DNA from: a virus
Length of the DNA stretch: 38,690 bases
Reading direction: 5' to 3' (one strand)
IMG/VR virus record: IMGVR_UViG_3300037246_000615
Location: 1-38,690 of that record
The notes beneath the pieces are model-generated. The model ran no database searches. It saw only the letters and a list, made by a program, of their open reading frames with translations, and was not told where the DNA came from. Of this stretch, positions 1-8,133 are shown piece after piece; the first letter of the stretch is position 1, and every line of letters starts with the position of its first letter. Made by a program: the position numbers and the translations under genes.

Positions 1-981
1 TTGGTTGATCTTCACCCTCTCCGGGGGGAGCGCCTGCTCGCATGAGGCGCATGTGTCTGGTCGTGCTGCGCGGCTGTCGATCTCACCCGTCAGTGCGTCT
101 GCTTGGTACCCGAGGGCAGAGATGGATGATATGAGTTTGCGTGCTTCCTCCTGCTCCTGCTCCAAGAACTCCTGGCCTGACAGGTCAGGGGGTACGCTCT
201 GCCTGAGTGTCTTCAGCTCCGACTCGATGTTCAGGGACACGCCTCGGATCTTGTTCAAGCGTGCGAGGACGGTGCTGGTGTGGGTGGCGTGGTCGCGCGC
301 CCATGATGTGTGCTGGGACTGGATGCCCTCCAGATTGGTACGGATGCCGTCGACCCGCTGGCTCTGGAACTTGGCCTCGGCCTTGGCGTTCTCCACCTTC
401 GCCTTCGCCTCGGTCAGCTTGTCCTTGGCGTTGGCTCGCCACGCCTCAAGGGAGTTGAGGGGGAGGATCTCTTCTATCACCGCACGTTGCTCGCTACCGG
501 GCAACGCTAGAAAAGATCGCTCCCGCCCCTGTCCGAAGAAGTCAGCCTGGATGAATGTCTTGTGGTCTCGCCCCAACAGCTTGTCGATCAGCGTTTGGGT
601 ATCCCGGTCCAACCTCTTAGAAATGTCTGTCCATACCTCCTCGTCTTCAGCCTTGACACTCAGCACCAGGGAGTTCGGCTTGCGCGCCCGGTAGATCCGG
701 TACGTCTTGCCATCCACTCCCTCAAACGTCAGCTTCACACCGCAGTGCTTGGCGTTCTTGATGCTGGTGTTCACCACTGAGTCAGCCTTCACCCCGTCCA
801 CCGTCTTGCCGTACATGCACCAGACCGGTGCGTTCCTGGCAATGCTGGACTTGCCCGCCATGTTCCCGTTGCCATCATCGTGGCTCCAGCCCGTGACGAG
901 GGTGAGTCCCCTGTCCTCAAGGCTGAGGTCGATGGTGCCAATGGAGAACACGTTGTGCGCGTGGAGGTGGAGGAGTTTCAT
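1..981 (-). CDS. SbcC/Rad50-like recombination ATPase (N-terminal part, cut by window edge)
   Basis: Seen: an open frame of 327 codons runs from ATG at 981 off the left edge. The N-terminus MKLLHLHAHNVFSIG is typical of Rad50/SbcC/T4 gp46. A P-loop follows at residues 31-46 (GWSHDDGNGNMAGKSS), with a few extra residues compared with the usual GxNGxGKS. A charged, coiled-coil-like stretch covers about residues 180-300, and CASC at 311-314 matches the CxxC zinc hook at the coiled-coil apex. The second coil and the Walker B half lie outside the window. Known: this family pairs with a Mre11/SbcD nuclease to process DNA ends for recombination-dependent replication. Context: the SbcD-like gene lies two small genes upstream. 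The start overlaps the preceding gene by 4 nt (ATGA). Confidence 0.88.
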   Translation of the reverse strand, partial: MKLLHLHAHNVFSIGTIDLSLEDRGLTLVTGWSHDDGNGNMAGKSSIARNAPVWCMYGKTVDGVKADSVVNTSIKNAKHCGVKLTFEGVDGKTYRIYRARKPNSLVLSVKAEDEEVWTDISKRLDRDTQTLIDKLLGRDHKTFIQADFFGQGRERSFLALPGSEQRAVIEEILPLNSLEAWRANAKDKLTEAKAKVENAKAEAKFQSQRVDGIRTNLEGIQSQHTSWARDHATHTSTVLARLNKIRGVSLNIESELKTLRQSVPPDLSGQEFLEQEQEEARKLISSISALGYQADALTGEIDSRAARPDTCASCEQALPPERVKINQ

Positions 982-1148
982 TCGCAGTAATTCCCTGCCT
1001 GCTTGATGGATGCTGCTACTAGGTCAGTAGCGATCTGAATGCACTCAGCGTGTGTAAATCTAGCAGTTGCTGCCAGCTCGTTGTACGTGAATAGGAACAT
1101 CTTCACGTTGGCTTTGGCGTAGCTTCTGCATGTCTCTTCGGGTGTCAT
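978..1148 (-). CDS. hypothetical protein, 56 aa
   Basis: A small frame fits exactly between its neighbours. Its ATG directly follows the TAG of the upstream gene, and its TGA overlaps the ATG of the SbcC-like gene as ATGA. The product is soluble and probably helical, with three cysteines (MTPEETCRSYAKANVKMFLF at the N-terminus). I recognise no domain. Its place between the sbcD-like and sbcC-like genes suggests co-translation with them but does not establish a role. Support rests on the precise junctions. Confidence 0.6.
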   Translation of the reverse strand: MTPEETCRSYAKANVKMFLFTYNELAATARFTHAECIQIATDLVAASIKQAGNYCE

Positions 1149-1415
1149 CTACCGGCCCATACCCGTGCGCTCTTGCGCGGCGTCCACGCACTCACCGGGG
1201 ATGTACTTGTACCCGCACCCGCACTTACAGTACCTGTCCCCAGTAGGGTTGACGGTGACTGTCGCTGGCTGGTGCTGCTTGACAACCTCGGTGGTCAGCT
1301 TGGTGGCGATGTTCTCAAGTCGCTCTGTGTCCCACGTCCAGTTGGGGGGAGGGAACTCGCTCTTCAGAATCCTGTAAATATCCGCCCATGTCTTCGCTAC
1401 GTCTGCTCCGCTCAT
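1149..1415 (-). CDS. hypothetical protein with C-terminal Cys cluster, 88 aa
   Basis: The start overlaps the SbcD-like stop by 4 nt (ATGA) and the gene ends in TAG directly before the next ATG. The N-terminal half reads as an amphipathic helix. The C-terminus carries CKCGCGYKYIPGEC, which could bind a metal. It loosely recalls the CxxC...P motif found in several other small proteins of this window, but lacks their terminal W segment, so I do not group it with them. Function unknown. Confidence 0.7.
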   Translation of the reverse strand: MSGADVAKTWADIYRILKSEFPPPNWTWDTERLENIATKLTTEVVKQHQPATVTVNPTGDRYCKCGCGYKYIPGECVDAAQERTGMGR

Positions 1416-2446
1416 ACCATCAACTCCTTGCCGACTTTGCGGCGTTCCTGTGAGATGCTATGCTCATCCTCGTACTCACGCACCAGCTCCGGTACGTTCA
1501 GTCCCTTGCCTGAGATGGCCTTGACCACCGTACTCTTGTATGCCTTGGGCTTGATGATGAACTCCACCGACGCTGCGCCCTCGGCCAGGATCTCCTTCCT
1601 GAGGTTCTCTATCGAGCCCTCTTCGAAGTTCTTCACCCGGATGTAGTTGTTCTTGAGGATACCAGCGGTCGCAGACATCGCGCCATCCTTTCCTAGTGAG
1701 GAACACCCCTGCATGTCCAGCATCCTGAACTCAGGGGTGTGGAGTTGAGCGGCGTACTGGATAATTTCCAGAGTCTCCGTGTCGAAGACAACGAACCCAC
1801 GTATGTCACCCAGGTCTGCCCACGTATGTTGCATGACTGAGCCCACATTCGTAGCCTTGACACCAACGTACTTGAGCGGGTGGTAGTGGCCAGTGAAGAC
1901 GTGGCGCACATGGTCAGGTATCATGTCGTAGTTCAGGATCTCGTTGATGACGAAGCCCGATGCCATCGGCACGTCCACCATCCCCTGGTGCATGAAGCAG
2001 TACTGCCCTGCCTCGGCGAAGAACTTCTTGAGTACCTCCACATCCTCCGTGTAGGGGAGGTAGCTAAACCTCCCGTTGGGATCATGCGTCGGCTTGTCTA
2101 TCACGCGCACGCCGTCGATGCCGTTGAGCCAGTGTAGTGAGTGGGTGGACATGTCCTTCGTGCCTGTGTCATGGTTGCCCACCAGCATGTCCATGTCCAG
2201 GCCCTCGGCCTGTATCTCTTTGATCCCCTCGTACGCTACCTTCAGCACCTGTTCATTCAAGATGCCGTGGGTGTGGAAGAGGTCACCGCAGAACACGACG
2301 TGGTCTATGTCGTTCTCCTGAATGTACTGAGCGATCTGGTGCATCACCTCACGCCCAGCCAGCAGCCTGGAGTTCACCCCGTCCACCAGCTTGGACCCGT
2401 AGGGCCAGTTGTGGAGGTGGATGTCAGACCAGATCAGTACCTTCAT
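1412..2446 (-). CDS. SbcD/Mre11-like nuclease (T4 gp47-type)
   Basis: A 344-residue metallophosphoesterase with the family motifs in order: D8-x-H10 (SDIH), CGD at 53-55, GNHD at 90-93, a later FMHQG histidine, and GHYHP near residue 190. These are the di-metal ligands of Mre11/SbcD. With the SbcC/Rad50-like partner it would form a nuclease-ATPase that trims DNA ends. I chose ATG 2446 because the protein then begins MKVLIWSDIH, with the first motif at the usual distance, and the start overlaps the RecA stop as ATGA. A longer in-frame start at 2482 would add 12 unlike residues inside the recA gene. Confidence 0.92.
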   Translation of the reverse strand: MKVLIWSDIHLHNWPYGSKLVDGVNSRLLAGREVMHQIAQYIQENDIDHVVFCGDLFHTHGILNEQVLKVAYEGIKEIQAEGLDMDMLVGNHDTGTKDMSTHSLHWLNGIDGVRVIDKPTHDPNGRFSYLPYTEDVEVLKKFFAEAGQYCFMHQGMVDVPMASGFVINEILNYDMIPDHVRHVFTGHYHPLKYVGVKATNVGSVMQHTWADLGDIRGFVVFDTETLEIIQYAAQLHTPEFRMLDMQGCSSLGKDGAMSATAGILKNNYIRVKNFEEGSIENLRKEILAEGAASVEFIIKPKAYKSTVVKAISGKGLNVPELVREYEDEHSISQERRKVGKELMV

Positions 2447-3528
2447 GTTCCCCAAGTCTCCATGATGCCCTGCTCCATACACCAGTCGACGAATTCACGG
2501 TACGCAGCGTGGAGGCCACCTCGGTCATTGACGACGTGCTCCCAGTTGTCCCTGCTGAATCCAACCATCTCATCATCACCAGCGAGGGCATCTATTGCGT
2601 AGTCTTGCGAGCCCTTCTTGTGCGTGACCCAGCCCGCCTTGACGCCTGCGTCCAGCAGGCTCCCGAGTGTGTCGAACCCGTGCGTGTTGTACAGCGCAAC
2701 CTCTTTGATGTCGGGCTGCGACATGCACGAACCCTTCAGTTTCTCCACGCGCATCGAGATCTTCTGTCCGATGCGGCGCTTCTGATCCTTCTCTCCTACC
2801 GTGATCCAGCCAGACCCCGTGAGGTTTACCCGCACGGTGGAGAACAACTTGATCGCGTGACCACCCGCCGCCTCGCTCTGCTTGGCGAACTTGAACGTCG
2901 CACACGTAGCGATGGCGTGGTTAATCATGAAGAGGTTGACCTTGGCCTTCGCCAGCTTCTCCATGACACGGCGCATCCCACCCCGGATCGCCCGTGCGTC
3001 CTGGCCGATGCGCTCTTCCTTGCCCATCTCATGCTTCTTCATGAACTCAGTCGCTGTCCCTGTCACGGAGTCAACGACGATGATGAAGGGCTTGCCATCA
3101 TTGCTAGCGAGGCGAGCGTCGACGATGGTAAGGATGGAGCGGAACACAGCCTCGATGGAGTCACAGTCCATGATGCGGAAGTTGAGGTCGGGGTTGATAC
3201 CACACTGGACGGCGCGCCTCTCATCCCAGGATTTCTCCGTGTCGATGAAGTAGCCACCGCCACCCATGCGCTGGGCCTCGGCGATGGCGTGGTAGGCCAG
3301 CGTCGTCTTGCCACAATGCTCGTACCCGAACAGCTCGATCACCCTGCCAGCAGGCCAGCCGGGGCGAGCGATGTTGAAGTCCAGCTCAGGTACGCCGGTC
3401 GGGATGCTGAAGGGGATGTAGCTGCTGATGGTGAGGTCGCCCGCCTTGTGCTGCGAGCTGAGCGGGTCACCCTTCGGTCCTGAGATCTTCTTGTCTACTG
3501 CCTTGAAGATGTCGTCGAAGCTGCTCAT
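2443..3528 (-). CDS. RecA-like recombinase (phage UvsX/RecA family)
   Basis: A 361-residue RecA-fold ATPase. Walker A is GYEHCGKTT at residues 68-76 (GPESSGKTT in bacterial RecA), ahead of FIDTEKSWDE, which matches the RecA glutamate region. Walker B is FIIVVDS near residue 150. A stretch after INHA (near residue 215) resembles the L2 loop region. The protein would form filaments on ssDNA and catalyse strand exchange. Its neighbours are SbcC/D-like nuclease genes, a gp32-like SSB and a probable UvsY-like mediator, i.e. a full T4-style recombination set. The start overlaps the preceding small gene by 4 nt (ATGA). Sequence divergence leaves open whether it is nearer to UvsX or to bacterial RecA. 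Confidence 0.92.
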   Translation of the reverse strand: MSSFDDIFKAVDKKISGPKGDPLSSQHKAGDLTISSYIPFSIPTGVPELDFNIARPGWPAGRVIELFGYEHCGKTTLAYHAIAEAQRMGGGGYFIDTEKSWDERRAVQCGINPDLNFRIMDCDSIEAVFRSILTIVDARLASNDGKPFIIVVDSVTGTATEFMKKHEMGKEERIGQDARAIRGGMRRVMEKLAKAKVNLFMINHAIATCATFKFAKQSEAAGGHAIKLFSTVRVNLTGSGWITVGEKDQKRRIGQKISMRVEKLKGSCMSQPDIKEVALYNTHGFDTLGSLLDAGVKAGWVTHKKGSQDYAIDALAGDDEMVGFSRDNWEHVVNDRGGLHAAYREFVDWCMEQGIMETWGT

Positions 3529-3719
3529 TTACGGAACCTCTCCCTGTTGAAGCGTATGTACTGTCTCTCGTCCATGTGGATGGGGTTGGCTTCCAGCTTC
3601 ACCTGTTGGCGGTGGGTTCGCCAAGCACTCACCGCCACGCTCATGAACAGCAGCGGGAAGATCATGAAGATCCATGCTGGGTTACATGTCATGAAGAAGG
3701 TGCCGATGGCCTCAACCAT
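3525..3719 (-). CDS. small membrane protein, 64 aa
   Basis: One hydrophobic segment (about residues 13-33) is followed by a basic, probably cytoplasmic tail rich in R, K and Q. It overlaps the upstream gene by 8 nt and the recA start by 4 nt (ATGA). No family recognised. Confidence 0.7.
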   Translation of the reverse strand: MVEAIGTFFMTCNPAWIFMIFPLLFMSVAVSAWRTHRQQVKLEANPIHMDERQYIRFNRERFRK

Positions 3720-4008
3720 TCGCCATATCCTCCAGGCTGGCCTCAGCCGTGGCTATCTCTTCTGTAGCGTGGCTGTCACCCCGCGACGCGTCGGCTATGC
3801 ACTCGACGCAGATGAGGCCACTGTCTTTCTCTGAGCATACAGCGCAGGCGAACTTGCGAACGAGGAAGATCTCCTTCCCTGTTCGGTTCTTCCATGCGCG
3901 GCACAAGTCTAGGTGCTGCCGCTTCCAGTCCGATGCGATGCGGAAGATGTCTGTTGTCTTGTCTTCTGATTCGAGTACTGACTTGACCAGTACCGTAAGG
4001 TCTACCAT
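3712..4008 (-). CDS. putative zinc-binding protein, 98 aa
   Basis: Two CxxC pairs (CAVC and CVEC, about residues 54-72) suggest one structural zinc. The N-terminal half is helical and charged, and the C-terminus is acidic. ATG 4008 has a clear Shine-Dalgarno (AGGGAGGAT) and lies after the hairpin that follows the SSB gene; a longer in-frame start at 4107 would intrude into SSB. Function unknown. Its position between ssb and recA suggests co-expression with the recombination genes. Confidence 0.75.
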   Translation of the reverse strand: MVDLTVLVKSVLESEDKTTDIFRIASDWKRQHLDLCRAWKNRTGKEIFLVRKFACAVCSEKDSGLICVECIADASRGDSHATEEIATAEASLEDMANG

Positions 4009-4026
4009 GTATCCTCCCTGGGAGAT

Positions 4027-4058
4027 GGCAGGGGACGGGAGCCACCCGTCCCACTGCC
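4027..4058 (-). terminator. GC-rich hairpin after the SSB gene, possible terminator or processing site
   Basis: Perfect arms of 8 bp (4032-4039 with 4045-4052, loop 4040-4044) are extended by GGCAG/CTGCC across one bulged base (A at 4053), giving a 13-bp stem. It lies between the SSB stop codon and the ribosome binding site of the next gene. No T-run follows on the minus strand, so a classical intrinsic terminator is not certain. It could instead protect or process the abundant ssb transcript 3' end. Confidence 0.5.
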
Positions 4059-4073
4059 TTACCCTCCCGCGTT

Positions 4074-4787
4074 TTACTCTGTTTCCGGCTCGTCCTTGTC
4101 CAGACACTCAGCCAGCTTCTCGTATGACTGAGGAGGATACACGCCTGCGAGCAGCGTGGGGGTAGTGATTTCGTACCCCTCAGCATCCAGTTTGTCGAGG
4201 ATGTTGGTGCGCTGCGGGATTGGCTTCGCACTGTACTTCGTGTCGAACCTCCCCTTGCCGCTGCGCTCGATCCGGAACTCAACGCCCTGCTGTAGGTTGG
4301 TGATGTCTCCCCAACCACCAGCGTGATCCGAGTCATACTCCATCAGTTCCTTGAAGACAAGCGCGCCTGACTTCAGGATGTGGATGCCATCCTTCAATGA
4401 CTTTCCATCAGGAGAAGAGTGGACGTACACATTGTAGAGGTACTGCTTCTTGGCGCGGAACCGCTTTGCCGCCAGGATGTTCGCCTCTTCCTTCGTGTCA
4501 TACAGCTCGTCGCCGTGCTCACAGATGGGGCACGGGTCGTCAAAGACACCGGGACATGTGTAGGTTTGATACTTGCCTTCAGGACGAAGGCCGTGTTCTT
4601 TGTACTCACGGAACCAAGACTTCGCATCTTCATGCGGAGGCAGGATGCGGACGTGAGTGATGCCCGCCTTGAGGAAGAGGACATCGCCGCTGTCGCTGCG
4701 CTGCTTCTTCGCCTCTGCGTATGCTTCTTGCATGAAGTCGGGATCGGCTTCTCCGAACCCCGGCGGTAGTCCATTCTGATCTGTCAT
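4074..4787 (-). CDS. single-stranded DNA-binding protein, T4 gp32-like
   Basis: 237 residues. The zinc ligands stand at H65, C78, C86 and C89 (H-x12-C-x7-C-x2-C), almost the same positions as His64, Cys77, Cys87 and Cys90 of T4 gp32. The zinc site lies within an OB-fold-like region (residues about 40-200, with FLKAGITHVRILPP at its start). The tail ends in an acidic DKDEPETE, as expected for a C-terminal protein-interaction tip. It would coat ssDNA during replication and recombination. It has its own strong promoter at 4835-4863, a short 5' leader, an AAGGAGC ribosome site and a hairpin just after the stop, fitting high expression as an almost separate transcription unit. Confidence 0.9.
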   Translation of the reverse strand: MTDQNGLPPGFGEADPDFMQEAYAEAKKQRSDSGDVLFLKAGITHVRILPPHEDAKSWFREYKEHGLRPEGKYQTYTCPGVFDDPCPICEHGDELYDTKEEANILAAKRFRAKKQYLYNVYVHSSPDGKSLKDGIHILKSGALVFKELMEYDSDHAGGWGDITNLQQGVEFRIERSGKGRFDTKYSAKPIPQRTNILDKLDAEGYEITTPTLLAGVYPPQSYEKLAECLDKDEPETE

Positions 4788-4834
4788 GTATGTTGCTCCT
4801 TGTCAGTATCCCCTAGGGGAATTGGTTATGATCT

Positions 4835-4863
4835 ATTATATGTTTTATTTCCACGGATTGCAA
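4835..4863 (-). promoter_or_regulatory. strong sigma70-like promoter P1 (class I)
   Basis: On the minus strand TTGCAA (4858-4863), 17 bp, then perfect TATAAT (4835-4840). Start of transcription is expected near 4828, about 40 nt before the SSB ATG. Two more copies occur at 14874-14902 and 20234-20262; the three share 29 of 34 positions, including spacer and flanks (AACTTGCAAT upstream and AAAACATATAATAG downstream). Confidence 0.85.
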
Positions 4864-4891
4864 GTTTATGTGGCCTTTTCTTTGCCTTGGC

Positions 4892-5329
4892 TCAAGAAAC
4901 TTTGGCCCCTGTGACCCTGATCTCTTCCTTCTGCTTGTAGCAGAGGGCTATCCCGAGGTTCACCTTGTCCCTGAGGGCACGGTAGAAGCCCTCAACCATC
5001 GTGGCCTGGGCCGTGGCCCTGAAGAACGCCTTCTTGGACGCTTGGTAGGCGTCGTCGAGGCGTACCTGCTCCTTGATACCGGGCTCCGTGGTCCGCACCC
5101 CATCCTCTGCCGCCTTCTCACGCAGGTTCTGGGCCGCTCTCGACGCTTGGAACTTCACGTTGGCCTCGCAGCGTAGGCAGTCAGCCTTTGTATCACCGTA
5201 GATCTCGGCGTAGTGGGCTATCTTCCTGGCCAGCCCGCAGAGATCCGTCTCCAGGGTGTCCTCATCGAGGTGCATGTCCTCGTCTATGTCCAGCTCTACC
5301 GTTCTGTTTTCCAGTTCAATCGTTACCAT
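4892..5329 (-). CDS. probable UvsY-like recombination mediator
   Basis: 145 residues, largely alpha-helical and charged. The layout resembles T4 UvsY: an acidic N-terminus with a D-E-D...L-D pattern (residues 15-30), then a helix with Y, E and K around HYAEIYGDTKADCLRCEANV, a basic middle, and a C-terminal helix ending near LCYKQKEEI. UvsY loads the recombinase onto SSB-covered ssDNA, and the RecA-like and gp32-like genes follow immediately. This is a judgement from pattern and context, not from a signature motif. ATG 5329 has an AAGGAG site and overlaps the preceding gene by 14 nt. Confidence 0.5.
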   Translation of the reverse strand: MVTIELENRTVELDIDEDMHLDEDTLETDLCGLARKIAHYAEIYGDTKADCLRCEANVKFQASRAAQNLREKAAEDGVRTTEPGIKEQVRLDDAYQASKKAFFRATAQATMVEGFYRALRDKVNLGIALCYKQKEEIRVTGAKVS

Positions 5330-5585
5330 CGAAATCTCCTTCCTCGAATATGAAACACCCAGGCGGCAGCGTGTGGTCTACCCGCATGGGTATCCCCTGC
5401 CACGTCATGTCCCTAGTAGTGATGTAGATGTCCTTCATGAACCGTGAGGTCTGTATCTCCATCAACATCTGATGCGAGACACGGAGGCGCAGGCCAGCAC
5501 CGTCGCAGAACTTCTGACCTCTCTTTATCATGACATGCCTAGCCACAGCGACCAGCTCCTTCTCCCACTCAAGTTCACCCCGCAT
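5316..5585 (-). CDS. hypothetical protein, 89 aa
   Basis: A soluble mixed alpha/beta protein with an acidic C-terminus (EEGDFDGND). Its ATG lies inside the last codons of the polymerase gene (11-nt overlap) and its end overlaps the UvsY-like gene by 14 nt, where the AAGGAG for the latter is embedded. No family recognised. Position suggests co-expression with polymerase. Confidence 0.7.
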   Translation of the reverse strand: MRGELEWEKELVAVARHVMIKRGQKFCDGAGLRLRVSHQMLMEIQTSRFMKDIYITTRDMTWQGIPMRVDHTLPPGCFIFEEGDFDGND

Positions 5586-8133
5586 TGAGTTCAGCCTCCG
5601 ACCAACTGCCGCCTACGCCCACCTTCATGGTGAACTCAAAGTCATCCAGCTCCTTGACCGGCTGACTGGCGATCTCTTGCAGCTTGGGTACGAACCACTT
5701 GAGGTGCTTCTTGTTCACCTCCCATGCCCCGGAGTCATGCACCGTGATGACTAGGTAGGCATCCTCTTCTTTCATGAGCCCAGCCTGGATACGATCCTCG
5801 ATGGCTGCGTCCATGTTGTTGAGGCACCGGACGGTGACCGAGTTGGCTGGTGACTGGATGCTGCCATTCACCGCCTGCCTCTCAGCCTCACCCCGTGCCC
5901 ACTCGTTGGGTGCGTTCATCATCGAGCCCATCCTCTTCATGCGCCCGAAGCGTGTGGTGTGGATACCGTTGAGCGCACTGACCTCGTTCACCGTGTCCGT
6001 GAAGTACCGGGCCACAGCAGGGAACCGTGCGTCCAGCGAGGCGAAGCCCCGCTTCACCATCGCCTCAGTGATCGGGTGTTCCTTCCCAGCCGGGTCCATC
6101 CACGTCAGCTTCATCAACGCGTACCCATCCACTGAGCCATACGTCCGACCGAAGTTGACGTTCTTCCCGATGGATCGGTTGAACTCTGTCACCTCATCCA
6201 GCGGGATCTCAAGGAAGGCCGCAGCCGTAGCCTTGTGGATGTCCACACCTGACCGGAACACGTCCAGCATGTGCTTGTCGTTGGCCATGATGGCCAGGGT
6301 GACCAGCTCGATCTGACTGTAGTCACCGTACACCATCTTGTATCCAGGGTTCACGATGAACATGTCCCGAAGGTTGCCCTTCTTCGCCTTGATGCGGTTC
6401 TCATCCAGCCGTGGGATCTGGTGGAGGAAGCGGGTGGACACACGGCCATTGACTGTGCCGTGGATCATCACGCCGATCCGTGCCCTGGCATCTGCTCCTT
6501 CCGACAGTTCCTTGGCGTTGTTCATGTACGTGCCGGTCAGCTTCACCAGCTTGCGGTGCTCCATGATGTCCTCGACCAGCGGGAACTTCGGGGCCAGCTT
6601 CATCAGCCGTGCTTTGTTGGTGCTGTAGCCCTTGGCTGTCCGCTTGTCTTCGATCTCACTGAAGTACCCGGCTGACTTGATGGCCTCCATCACGTCCGCA
6701 CTCGCCTTGGGGTTGAAGTCGGGCCACGTCCCAGCCTTGAGAGACTTCAGCAGCTCTTCCTGATCGTGCGTGAACTCCTCCGTCAGCTTCTCGATCACGT
6801 CCGTGTCCAGCTTCACACCGTACCACTCAGCCTTGAACAGGGTGCGGATGAAGGGGTGGACTTCCTCTTGGTACAGCTCCCACAGGTTGGCCTGCGCCTT
6901 GAGGCGGGAGAAGTAGATCGTCATCAACCGGAACGTACACTCCGCATCCTTGCTGCCGTACTTCCACATCAGATCATCAGGGATGCAGTCATACATGGCC
7001 TTCAGTACCCTGCCCCTGCCCACGATCTTCTTCAGCTCCTTGCTGTAGTCGCCGGTGTCCAGCTCCAGATCAGCGAGGTACTCAAGGTCGTGGGGCGGGT
7101 GCTCCCACAGGAGGTGATGCATCAGCATGGTGTCGAAGAGGAACCCCTTGACCTCTAGGCCATCGAGGTGCTTCCGCAGCACGCACATGTCATACTTGAT
7201 GTTGTGCGCGATCTTAGGGATGCTGGCGTCTTCGAAGATCTCCTTGAGCCTATCTATGATACGCTCCCTGATACCGGGAACGATCCACCGGGACTTCAGC
7301 TTCCAGTCTGTCCCGGCTGGGTCATGGTTGTAGAATGGCAGGACTGCGGTAGTCACCTCACCAGTGTCGTAGCCCCAGCAGAGCTGCATACAAATCATAG
7401 GTTCTTTCGACCACGGCAAACCCCTGGACTCAGTGTCAAAGGAGAACACCCCCTTCTCTTTGATCTTCTCGATCATCCAGTCTAGGTCAGCAAGGTTGTC
7501 GATCAGCTTGTAGGCGCAGTCCGGTGAGTCCGTGGCCACGGTCCACCCACTGACCACACTCTTGGCAGTCCGGAGGGACTTGACGATCTTGCTCTCCAGC
7601 TTGGGGTCAGGGTTCATGAACAGGGCGTTGGGGTCAGTGCTGACCACCACGTTCCACGTCTTGAGCAGGGTGGGGTCATGGGGGAACTGCTTCTCGATCA
7701 CCTGTCCCTGGAGGGCGTTGACTCCACCCTCACCCATGAGGTTGAACGCCCTGAGGGCGTCAGTGCCCATCAGCACCACCACGTCAGGGTTCACGGCCTT
7801 CAGCTCCTTGGCCAGATGGCCCATGCAAGCCTTGATCTCCTGCACTGAGGGCGGCCTCTTCGGAGGGCAGCACTTCACCAGCGAGGTGACGTAGACCTCC
7901 CGTGTATCTATGGTGGCCAGGGCCAGGAGATCCTTCAGTTTGTCTACGTTCCTCCCATTCCCCAGTAGCTGGGTGTCAAATGCGTCGGGAGCCTTCACCA
8001 CGATCATGATCTTGTGGGGTGAGGGGTCCACAGAGACCCCCTTGGGAGTCGCCAGGGCGACGCAGGAGCCACTTACTTGGCGGGCTCGGGTCAGTGCCCC
8101 CAGTTTGCACTGGGGATTCGTCTTACAGGGCAT
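5575..8133 (-). CDS. family A DNA polymerase with N-terminal uracil-DNA-glycosylase-like domain
   Basis: 852 residues in three parts. Residues 1-190 resemble family 4 uracil-DNA glycosylase: cysteines C3, C9, C88/C89 and C103 sit where that family binds a 4Fe-4S cluster, and VKCCPPKRPP matches its KCRPP region. However the GEAPG motif is VKAPD (46-50) and the HPS motif is TDPNA (166-170), so glycosylase activity is doubtful. Residues 225-410 are a 3'-5' exonuclease with D233, E235, D315 and YGSKD (392-396). Residues 420-852 are the polymerase: motif A DYSQIEL (604-610), motif B with R653, K657 and NFGRTYG, and motif C HDS (799-801) in place of the usual HDE. The replicative polymerase of the phage. 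The start overlaps the glycosyltransferase stop by 1 nt. Confidence 0.93.
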   Translation of the reverse strand: MPCKTNPQCKLGALTRARQVSGSCVALATPKGVSVDPSPHKIMIVVKAPDAFDTQLLGNGRNVDKLKDLLALATIDTREVYVTSLVKCCPPKRPPSVQEIKACMGHLAKELKAVNPDVVVLMGTDALRAFNLMGEGGVNALQGQVIEKQFPHDPTLLKTWNVVVSTDPNALFMNPDPKLESKIVKSLRTAKSVVSGWTVATDSPDCAYKLIDNLADLDWMIEKIKEKGVFSFDTESRGLPWSKEPMICMQLCWGYDTGEVTTAVLPFYNHDPAGTDWKLKSRWIVPGIRERIIDRLKEIFEDASIPKIAHNIKYDMCVLRKHLDGLEVKGFLFDTMLMHHLLWEHPPHDLEYLADLELDTGDYSKELKKIVGRGRVLKAMYDCIPDDLMWKYGSKDAECTFRLMTIYFSRLKAQANLWELYQEEVHPFIRTLFKAEWYGVKLDTDVIEKLTEEFTHDQEELLKSLKAGTWPDFNPKASADVMEAIKSAGYFSEIEDKRTAKGYSTNKARLMKLAPKFPLVEDIMEHRKLVKLTGTYMNNAKELSEGADARARIGVMIHGTVNGRVSTRFLHQIPRLDENRIKAKKGNLRDMFIVNPGYKMVYGDYSQIELVTLAIMANDKHMLDVFRSGVDIHKATAAAFLEIPLDEVTEFNRSIGKNVNFGRTYGSVDGYALMKLTWMDPAGKEHPITEAMVKRGFASLDARFPAVARYFTDTVNEVSALNGIHTTRFGRMKRMGSMMNAPNEWARGEAERQAVNGSIQSPANSVTVRCLNNMDAAIEDRIQAGLMKEEDAYLVITVHDSGAWEVNKKHLKWFVPKLQEIASQPVKELDDFEFTMKVGVGGSWSEAELNAG

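Noticed and set aside
5-694. A 229-codon frame on the plus strand at the left edge
   Set aside because: It lies antisense to the SbcC/Rad50-like gene, whose translation gives clear motifs, and has no recognisable domain or ribosome site.
1149-1415. Membership of the CxxC-P-W family for gene 1149-1415
   Set aside because: It has CKCGCGYKYIPGEC but lacks the following hydrophobic helix with W, so it was left out of the count.
2509-3483. A 324-codon plus-strand frame opposite the RecA-like gene
   Set aside because: It is the mirror of a well-supported recA frame with high third-position GC; no motif, no promoter on that strand.
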